DNA from: an uncultured Lachnospiraceae bacterium
Lineage (GTDB): Bacteria > Bacillota > Clostridia > Lachnospirales > Lachnospiraceae
NCBI GenBank assembly: GCA_902782715.1
Contig: CACZOG010000283.1
Coordinates: forward strand, 1 to 11,426
Direction of reading: 5' to 3'
DNA: 11,426 bases
Position 1 is the stretch's first letter; every line of letters starts with the position of its first letter. The translations under genes and the position numbers were made by a program. The notes under the pieces are model-generated. The model was not told the DNA's origin. It was given only the letters and a program-made list of their open reading frames with translations, and searched no databases. This document shows positions 6,983 through 11,426 of this stretch, piece after piece.

Positions 6983-7522
6983 ATGCCGTGTATACGGCGT
7001 GTAAAAGAAGAAGACTGTAAAAGAATACATGAAATATATTCATATTACGTACTGAACACCGCAATCTCATTTGATTTAAGTGTTCCGGATGAGAAAGAAT
7101 TTAAAGAAAAAACAGCACACATTTCGGCAAAACATCCTTATCTTGTTATAGAAGACGAAGGTGAAATAAGGGGTTATGCGTATGCGGATTTTCTGAAAGA
7201 AAGAGATGCATACGCACACTCCTGCGAAGTATCGATATATGTTGATAAAGATTACAGGAAAAAAGGTTACGGAAGGGCTTTATACGAAGCACTTGAAAAA
7301 GAACTGACAGAAAAAGGCTTATATAATCTTTATGCATGCATCGGCGATCCGATCGGAGAAGATGAATATCTTAATAACGATTCGGAGAAATTTCACTCCC
7401 GTATGGGATATAAGAAGGTGGGAGTTTTCAGCAAATGTGGTAAAAAATTCAATCATTTTTACAACGTAATATGGATGGAAAAAAATTTAAAAGAACCCTC
7501 TGATTTAAATGATTACAGTTAA
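6983..7522 (+). CDS. GNAT N-acetyltransferase, phosphinothricin / methionine-sulfone acetyltransferase type
   Basis: 179 aa from ATG 6983. Three in-frame ATGs exist (6965, 6977, 6983). I prefer the third because GGGGA (6971-6975) is seven bases away and the protein then opens as MPCIRR, like its relatives. Seen: EIYSYYVLNTAISF near the N-terminus, EVSIYVD (strand beta4), acetyl-CoA loop RKKGYG (92-97), and KFHSRMGYKKVGVF with a C-terminal NVIWMEK. This pattern is that of the Bar/PAT and YncA/MddA group. That group acetylates the amino group of glutamate or methionine analogues such as phosphinothricin, methionine sulfoximine and methionine sulfone. Being last in an operon with a MetNIQ importer, it could detoxify or modify an imported methionine analogue; this is inference. 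It follows metQ directly and ends at an intrinsic terminator. Confidence 0.85.
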   Translation: MPCIRRVKEEDCKRIHEIYSYYVLNTAISFDLSVPDEKEFKEKTAHISAKHPYLVIEDEGEIRGYAYADFLKERDAYAHSCEVSIYVDKDYRKKGYGRALYEALEKELTEKGLYNLYACIGDPIGEDEYLNNDSEKFHSRMGYKKVGVFSKCGKKFNHFYNVIWMEKNLKEPSDLNDYS

Positions 7523-7554
7523 AATGCAGATAAAACATTCTATCTGCATTTTTT
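7521..7554 (+). terminator. Intrinsic terminator ending the nitrogenase-like/metNIQ operon
   Basis: A 12-bp perfect inverted repeat (AAAATGCAGATA at 7521-7532 and TATCTGCATTTT at 7541-7552) encloses an 8-base loop and runs into a T tract. The left arm begins inside the acetyltransferase stop codon. The symmetrical A and T runs would let it work in both directions. It separates the upstream operon from sufS. Confidence 0.88.
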
Positions 7555-7572
7555 ACTTAAAAAAGAAAGATA

Positions 7573-7590
7573 TCGCAGGCAGTATTGCGA
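7573..7590. promoter_or_regulatory. Possible operator dyad upstream of sufS
   Basis: TCGCA (7573-7577) and TGCGA (7586-7590) are inverted around an 8-base spacer, 20 bases before the sufS start and just after the terminator. An 18-bp dyad here could be a repressor site, for example for an Rrf2-family regulator of iron-sulfur or cysteine metabolism. No known consensus is matched, and a chance repeat of this size is possible. I see no convincing sufS promoter. Confidence 0.2.
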
Positions 7591-7610
7591 GGCGGTTAAT
7601 CAAAGAAGTT

Positions 7611-8819
7611 ATGAATGAAAAAGAGTTAAGAGCGCAGTTTCCGCTTATTGAAAACAGTAAAATCATATATATGGACAATGCTGCGACGACACAAAAACCT
7701 CAGTGCGTTATAGATGCAATAACAGAGTTTTACACACGTTACAATGCCAATCCCATGAGAGGAATTTATGAACTGAGCAACCTTGCCACCGATGCATATG
7801 AAGAGGCCCGAAACAAAGTTGCATCTTTTATAAATGCGAAGAGTTCGGACGAAATAATATTCACGAGAAATGCGACTGAAAGTCTTAATCTCGCATCCCG
7901 TATATTGGATGGAAAAATAAATGAAGACGATGAAATTTTAATTGCAACAAGCGAACATCATTCCAATTTCCTTCCATGGAAAAGTCTGGCTGAAAGGCGT
8001 AAGGCGAAAGTAAGATATCTGGATGTGAACGAAGAAGGAGAGATTACCTTCGATTCCCTTAAAGGTGCACTTTCCGAAAGAACAAAAGTCTTTGCCGCAG
8101 CATGGATATCCAATGTTCTCGGAAGAGTAAATCCGATAAAAGAACTTGCGCGAATTGCTCATGATAACGGAACACTTCTGGTTGTTGATGCGGCTCAGAG
8201 CATTGCTCACATTCCTACCGACGTTCAGGAAACCGATGTGGATTTTCTTGCATTTTCGGGCCATAAGATGTACGGACCCATGGGCATCGGAGTTTTGTAC
8301 GGCAGGGCGGAACTGCTCGAGAAACTCCCGCCTTTTCTGGAAGGCGGGGAAATGATTGATTATGTGTCGAAAGAAAGAACCGTTTACTCCGAGGCACCGC
8401 ATAAATTCGAAGCCGGAACGGTAAGTGCGGCGGATGCCTACGCACTTGGCGCGGCTATAGATTTTATTAATAAGACAGGGCTTAACAGGATAGAAAAAAG
8501 AGAGGATGAACTCACTCAATATGCATTCGAAAGAATAAAAGGCACGGCTCATGTGAGAATAATCGGATCAAAAGAAGCTGACAGACATAAAGGAATCATA
8601 TCTTTTAACCTTGACGGAGTACATTCGCATGATGTTGCCAGGATTCTTGCCGAGTCAAATATTTGCGTAAGGGCGGGACATCAGTGCGCCAAACCGCTTC
8701 ACATTCTTCTTGGTGAAGAATCATCTGTGAGAGTCAGCCTTGGATTTTACAATACAAAAGAGGAAATTGATATATTTGCAAAAGAGCTTTTCAAAGTCAG
8801 AGAGCGCATGGGGTGTTAA
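7611..8819 (+). CDS. sufS: Cysteine desulfurase, SufS type
   Basis: 402 aa from ATG 7611. The frame stays open upstream, but homology begins at MNEKELRAQFP, so the longer start is unlikely; the ribosome site is weak (AAAGAAG). It is a PLP enzyme that removes sulfur from cysteine as a persulfide, leaving alanine. Seen: YMDNAATTQKP (20-30), SEHHSN (114-119), DAAQS (193-197), PLP lysine 219 in SGHKMYGP, and catalytic Cys359 in RAGHQCAKPLH. The lack of a long Cys loop fits the SufS (group II) class. The next gene is SufU, its usual acceptor in Firmicutes, and no SufBCD is visible. I infer that it feeds sulfur to cluster assembly, plausibly including the NifB-like cofactor pathway upstream, in place of NifS. 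Confidence 0.93.
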   Translation: MNEKELRAQFPLIENSKIIYMDNAATTQKPQCVIDAITEFYTRYNANPMRGIYELSNLATDAYEEARNKVASFINAKSSDEIIFTRNATESLNLASRILDGKINEDDEILIATSEHHSNFLPWKSLAERRKAKVRYLDVNEEGEITFDSLKGALSERTKVFAAAWISNVLGRVNPIKELARIAHDNGTLLVVDAAQSIAHIPTDVQETDVDFLAFSGHKMYGPMGIGVLYGRAELLEKLPPFLEGGEMIDYVSKERTVYSEAPHKFEAGTVSAADAYALGAAIDFINKTGLNRIEKREDELTQYAFERIKGTAHVRIIGSKEADRHKGIISFNLDGVHSHDVARILAESNICVRAGHQCAKPLHILLGEESSVRVSLGFYNTKEEIDIFAKELFKVRERMGC

Positions 8820-8820
8820 A

Positions 8821-9273
8821 ATGACGGATTCAGCAAGATATGAGGAAGTGTTAATAAGGCACAACAGATATCCTTCATACAAAAGAATAATAAAAGAGGC
8901 TGCATATATCCGGGAAGGGATAAATCCCGGATGCGGCGACGAAATTAAAGTTTATGTCGATATTGAAAACGAAGTAATTAAAGATGCTTCTTTTGACGGT
9001 TCAATATGTGCTTTGTCGCAGACATGCGCAGATCTGATGATTGACTCGATTATCGGAAAGAGTGTTAAAGAAGTAATAAAAATTACGGATACGGTTCTGA
9101 AAGCATCCGAAAAAAAGGGGGAGTTTTCGCCCGAAGGAAGCCCAATAAACAAAGAAGATGAACAAATCGGCGGACTGGAAATTGTTAAGTATTATTCCGA
9201 ATCGAAAGCCTTGACAAAGTGTACTCTGCTTGGCTGGAAAACGTTATATAAACTCATAAAAGAAGTGCAATAA
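8821..9273 (+). CDS. sufU: SufU zinc-dependent sulfurtransferase
   Basis: 150 aa from ATG 8821, one base after the sufS stop. The frame extends upstream, but that part overlaps sufS. SufU takes the persulfide sulfur from the SufS cysteine and passes it on; it is not a true IscU scaffold. Seen: GCGD (Cys38, Asp40), FDGSICALS (Cys63) and TKCTLLGWKTL (Cys134). Together these are the Cys-Asp-Cys-Cys zinc set of Bacillus SufU. The roughly 18-residue insert between the second and third cysteines typical of SufU, compared with IscU, appears to be present (GEFSPEGSPINKEDEQI, 100-116). It is paired with SufS as a two-gene unit. Confidence 0.92.
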   Translation: MTDSARYEEVLIRHNRYPSYKRIIKEAAYIREGINPGCGDEIKVYVDIENEVIKDASFDGSICALSQTCADLMIDSIIGKSVKEVIKITDTVLKASEKKGEFSPEGSPINKEDEQIGGLEIVKYYSESKALTKCTLLGWKTLYKLIKEVQ

Positions 9274-9280
9274 ACTTTAC

Positions 9281-9296
9281 TTATCGCCAACGATAA
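9281..9296. promoter_or_regulatory. Inverted repeat upstream of the cysteine leader
   Basis: TTATCG (9281-9286) and CGATAA (9291-9296) are perfectly inverted around CCAA. The repeat lies just after sufU and upstream of the candidate promoter, about 50 bases before its likely start site. It could be an activator or repressor site for the mcc genes. It has no T tract, so it is a poor terminator for sufSU. Confidence 0.3.
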
Positions 9297-9307
9297 AATC
9301 AATCGAA

Positions 9308-9336
9308 TTTTCAAAGTTAATTTAGGATGTTACCAT
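9308..9336 (+). promoter_or_regulatory. Candidate sigma-A promoter for the leader-mccBA transcript
   Basis: TTTTCA (9308-9313) as -35 and TACCAT (9331-9336) as -10 are separated by 17 bases, with an extended -10 TGT immediately upstream. Each hexamer matches the consensus at four of six positions. Transcription would begin near 9343, giving a short leader before the peptide start at 9367. Weak on sequence alone, but its placement fits the attenuator model. Confidence 0.38.
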
Positions 9337-9366
9337 AGAAATATCTTACAGAAAGGAAACACGGAA

Positions 9367-9489
9367 ATGAAGAAAACATCATCATTCGGACAAATAAACA
9401 GCAAGTGTTGTTGTAAGAATTTTACCCGGACCGAAACGGACGGGGCGTTCGATGTTTATTCCGTGCGTCCTGCTTTTGAGCGATGTTGA
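9367..9489 (+). CDS. Cysteine leader peptide (40 aa) with Cys-Cys-Cys
   Basis: A 40-codon reading frame starts at ATG 9367 with AGGA (9354-9357) at good spacing. Three consecutive TGT codons at 9406-9414 (sequence KCCCK) and a fourth as the last sense codon before TGA (9487-9489) make 10 percent cysteine. It is followed 26 bases later by an intrinsic terminator and then by a cysteine/methionine metabolism gene. Known principle: a ribosome slowed on codons for the end product exposes an antiterminator and lets transcription continue. I infer a cysteine-sensing leader. The segment after the Cys run (residues 17-40) is longer than needed for simple sensing. A small functional peptide is the alternative. 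Confidence 0.65.
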   Translation: MKKTSSFGQINSKCCCKNFTRTETDGAFDVYSVRPAFERC

Positions 9490-9550
9490 TTAAAATGCTT
9501 GAAATGAACGTTTATGCCCGGGTGCTTTTTTAAAGCCCCGGGCTGTTTTT
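9424..9550 (+). promoter_or_regulatory. Attenuator: competing antiterminator and terminator structures
   Basis: ACCCGG (9424-9429), ten bases after the last of the three Cys codons, is complementary to CCGGGT (9518-9523), which is the 5' arm of the terminator. This pairing would prevent termination. A rival hairpin, CCCG (9425-9428) with CGGG (9441-9444) and an inner CCG/CGG stem (9431-9433/9437-9439), would sequester that segment and allow termination. A ribosome stalled on the Cys codons or one that has run on would change which fold forms. Pairings were found by eye, with no energy calculation. Confidence 0.5.
9516..9550 (+). terminator. Intrinsic terminator (attenuator) before mccB
   Basis: GCCCGGG (9516-9522) pairs with CCCGGGC (9537-9543). 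After a bulged T (9523), GCTTT (9524-9528) pairs with AAAGC (9532-9536) around a TTT loop. The stem is about 12 bp and GC-rich at its base, followed by TGTTTTT (9544-9550). It lies 30 bases before the mccB start and after the leader peptide, so it must be read through for mccB to be expressed from the leader promoter. Confidence 0.85.
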
Positions 9551-9580
9551 ATGTAAAAAGATGAAAGGAAAAAAATAGAA

Positions 9581-10738
9581 ATGAGTTTACAGATAGAATC
9601 ACTTTTAATACACGGAGGGGTCGATGGAGACGTTACAACGGGTGCGGTAAATGTTCCGGTTTTTCAAACCTCGACATTTAAGCAGGACGGTCTCGGAAAG
9701 ACCAGAGGGGGCTGGGAATATGCGAGATCCGGCAACCCCACAAGAGATGCGGTCGAAAAACTGATAGCCGATCTGGAGCATGCGAAATACGGACTTGCTT
9801 TTGCAACCGGACTGGCTGCAATCAATACGGTTTTATCCCTTTTTAAATCGGGAGACAAACTTGTTGTTTCGGATAACATTTACGGAGGAACATTCAGGAT
9901 TCTCGACAATGTTTTCAACAATTTCGGGATCACTTATAAAATAGTCAACACTTCGAATCCTAAAGAAGTTGAAGACGCGATAGATGAAAATGTTAAGGCT
10001 GTTTATATCGAAACACCGGCAAATCCGCTTCTTACAATTACGGATATCAAGGCGGTTTCTGACATAGCTCACAAACACGGGCTTCTTTCGATTGTGGATA
10101 ATACATTCTTAACACCCTATCTTCAAAGACCGATTACGCTTGGCGCGGATATCGTAATTCACAGCGGAACCAAATACCTCGGAGGTCACAGCGATACTCT
10201 TTCTGGATTTGTGGTTGTAAATGATAAAGAACTTGCCGACAGACTCTATTATCTTCAGAATGCAATCGGCGGAGTGCTCGCTCCCTGGGACAGTTTCCTG
10301 GTTATAAGGGGAATCAAAACACTTGGAGTAAGAATGGACCGACATATCGAAAACGCAAAGAAACTTGCAAAATGGCTTTCCGAGAGCGGATATGTTGACA
10401 AGATTTACTTCCCCGGACTTGAATCAGATTCGGGATACGAAATACAGAAGAAACAGGCAGACGGCCCCGGAGCAATGATATCCTTTGTACTTAAAGAAAA
10501 ATATGATTACAGGAAATTCTTTGAATCATTGAAACTGATAACTCTGGCAGAGAGCCTCGGCGGAGTGGAATCGCTTGTCTGCCATCCCGCAACTATGACT
10601 CACGCGGCAATTCCGGCTGATGTAAGAAAGCAGGTTGGAATTGTGGATGAACTTATAAGATTTTCGGTAGGCCTGGAAAACGTTAACGACCTTATTGAGG
10701 ATTTAAAACAGGCAATTGAGAATTCCATAAAGGAGTGA
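9581..10738 (+). CDS. mccB: Cystathionine gamma-lyase / gamma-synthase family PLP enzyme (MccB-like)
   Basis: 385 aa, the normal length for the family and shorter than MetY sulfhydrylases (about 430). Seen: LIHGG near the N-terminus, EYARSGNPTR (46-55), ATGLAAI (75-81), DNIYGGTFR (98-106), VDNTF (172-176), PLP lysine 198 in HSGTKYLGGHSD, and ESLGGVESL followed by PATMTHAAIP near the C-terminus. It resembles Bacillus MccB throughout. MccB splits cystathionine to cysteine, 2-oxobutyrate and ammonia. Pairing with mccA six bases downstream supports the reverse transsulfuration direction. Gamma-synthase (MetB) or O-acetylhomoserine sulfhydrylase activity cannot be excluded from motifs. A weak AGG (9566-9568) precedes ATG 9581. 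Expression is probably gated by the leader terminator. Confidence 0.88.
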   Translation: MSLQIESLLIHGGVDGDVTTGAVNVPVFQTSTFKQDGLGKTRGGWEYARSGNPTRDAVEKLIADLEHAKYGLAFATGLAAINTVLSLFKSGDKLVVSDNIYGGTFRILDNVFNNFGITYKIVNTSNPKEVEDAIDENVKAVYIETPANPLLTITDIKAVSDIAHKHGLLSIVDNTFLTPYLQRPITLGADIVIHSGTKYLGGHSDTLSGFVVVNDKELADRLYYLQNAIGGVLAPWDSFLVIRGIKTLGVRMDRHIENAKKLAKWLSESGYVDKIYFPGLESDSGYEIQKKQADGPGAMISFVLKEKYDYRKFFESLKLITLAESLGGVESLVCHPATMTHAAIPADVRKQVGIVDELIRFSVGLENVNDLIEDLKQAIENSIKE

Positions 10739-10743
10739 AAATT

Positions 10744-11426
10744 ATGGATGTATACATGCAAATTCAGGATATGATAGGAAACACACCTATTCTTAAACTT
10801 AACCATCTCGGCGTAAAAAAAGAAGTCGGCCTTTATGCAAAACTTGAACTTATGAATCCTGCGGGAAGCGTTAAAGACCGCATCGGGGTATACATGTTAA
10901 AAGATGCCGAAGAGAGAGGAATTTTGAAACCCGGAGGAACAATAATTGAAGCGACTGCGGGAAACACCGGAATCGGAATTGCCATAGCAGCACTCAATAA
11001 AGGGTATAACGTAATCTTTACGGTGCCGACCAAGTTTTCGATTGAAAAGCAGAAAATCATGAAAGCCCTCGGAGCCAAAATTATCAACACAAGTCGTGAA
11101 GAGGGCATGCTCGGAGCGGAGAGAAAAGCTGAGGAACTTTTAAAAGAAATACCAAATTCGATTTCACTGAAACAGTTCAGAAACCCTTCAAATCCTTTAT
11201 CGCATTATGAAACAACCGGTCCTGAAATTTATAAGCAGATGGACGGTCAAATCGATTATCTCGTGGCAGGTGCCGGAAGCGGCGGAACGTTCTCCGGAAT
11301 AATGAAATACCTTAAAGAAAAAGATAAGAACATTCAGGGAGTTCTGGCGGATCCCTACGGTTCGATAATCGGAGGCGGCGAACATGCAGACTACGATATT
11401 GAGGGAATCGGAAACGATTTCATAGC
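10744..11426 (+). CDS. mccA: Cystathionine beta-synthase / cysteine synthase family (MccA-like), 3' end beyond window
   Basis: 227 codons are visible and the frame is open at the window end. GGAG (10732-10735), overlapping the mccB stop, serves ATG 10744. Seen: IGNTPILKL (11-19), PLP lysine 44 in PAGSVKDRIG, EATAGNTGIG (69-78), a QFRNPSNP stretch (144-151) and GAGSGGTFSG (176-185). The TAGNTG form (rather than TSGNTG) and the QF-N-NP stretch resemble Bacillus MccA, which makes cystathionine from O-acetylserine or serine and homocysteine, better than they resemble CysK. With MccB it would turn homocysteine into cysteine. Ordinary O-acetylserine sulfhydrylase is the alternative. Confidence 0.85.
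   Translation, partial: MDVYMQIQDMIGNTPILKLNHLGVKKEVGLYAKLELMNPAGSVKDRIGVYMLKDAEERGILKPGGTIIEATAGNTGIGIAIAALNKGYNVIFTVPTKFSIEKQKIMKALGAKIINTSREEGMLGAERKAEELLKEIPNSISLKQFRNPSNPLSHYETTGPEIYKQMDGQIDYLVAGAGSGGTFSGIMKYLKEKDKNIQGVLADPYGSIIGGGEHADYDIEGIGNDFI

Noticed and set aside
7509..7610. N-terminal extension of SufS from ATG 7509
   Set aside because: It would overlap the acetyltransferase end and run through the terminator stem. Homology to SufS begins at the Met encoded at 7611.
8740..8820. N-terminal extension of SufU from ATG 8740
   Set aside because: It lies wholly inside the sufS 3' end in another frame; SufU homology begins just after ATG 8821.
9274..9580. T-box or SAM riboswitch upstream of mccB
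   Set aside because: No T-box antiterminator core (GGTGGNACCGCG type) and no SAM-I core are present. The Cys-rich leader frame with overlapping pairings fits attenuation better.
1..11426. CRISPR arrays, tRNA or rRNA genes, insertion sequences
   Set aside because: No regularly spaced repeats, cloverleaf-like segments, transposase genes or flanking inverted repeats were seen by eye on either strand.

Overview
The window reads as a low-to-mid GC Firmicute, most likely a Clostridia/Lachnospiraceae-type anaerobe. The support is AGGAG-type ribosome sites on most genes, heavy use of AGA and GGA codons, a Gram-positive style lipoprotein, and SufU and MccA/MccB homologues of the Bacillus/Clostridium kind. 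All recognised genes are on the + strand and tightly packed. The genus is inference only.

Region 1 (1-4573) is a nitrogenase-like operon. It holds the 3' part of a NifD-like subunit, a complete NifK-like subunit, a very canonical NifH-like Fe protein, and a NifB-like radical SAM cofactor-synthesis protein with a NifX-like domain fused at its N-terminus. The D and K subunits keep the visible cluster-ligand cysteines. D has lost the residues that define dinitrogenase: by hand alignment the positions of Gln191, His195, Arg359 and the cofactor ligand His442 are all different. It is therefore a nitrogenase-like reductase with a complex iron-sulfur cofactor, not a nitrogen fixer. The nearest known relative in logic is methylthio-alkane reductase (MarBHDK of Rhodospirillum rubrum), which cleaves C-S bonds.

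Region 2 (4570-7522) continues the same operon with a methionine-type ABC importer (MetN, MetI, MetQ) and a GNAT acetyltransferase of the phosphinothricin/methionine-sulfone type. It ends at a strong intrinsic terminator (7521-7554). MetN lacks the C-terminal NIL domain that normally lets methionine inhibit the transporter.

Region 3 (7611-9273) is a SufS-SufU cysteine desulfurase and sulfur-acceptor pair, a likely sulfur source for the iron-sulfur clusters. Region 4 (9274-9580) is a regulatory leader. It contains a possible promoter, a 40-codon peptide with three consecutive Cys codons, and an intrinsic terminator whose 5' arm can instead pair with a segment just after the Cys codons. This looks like a cysteine-responsive attenuator. 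Region 5 (9581-11426) is mccB (cystathionine gamma-lyase/synthase) and the start of mccA (cystathionine beta-synthase/cysteine synthase family), the reverse transsulfuration route to cysteine.

Taken together the locus looks like an organosulfur-acquisition island: import of a methionine-like or thioether compound, possible reductive C-S cleavage by a nitrogenase relative, and interconversion of the sulfur between methionine-type compounds and cysteine. The substrate cannot be read from the sequence.
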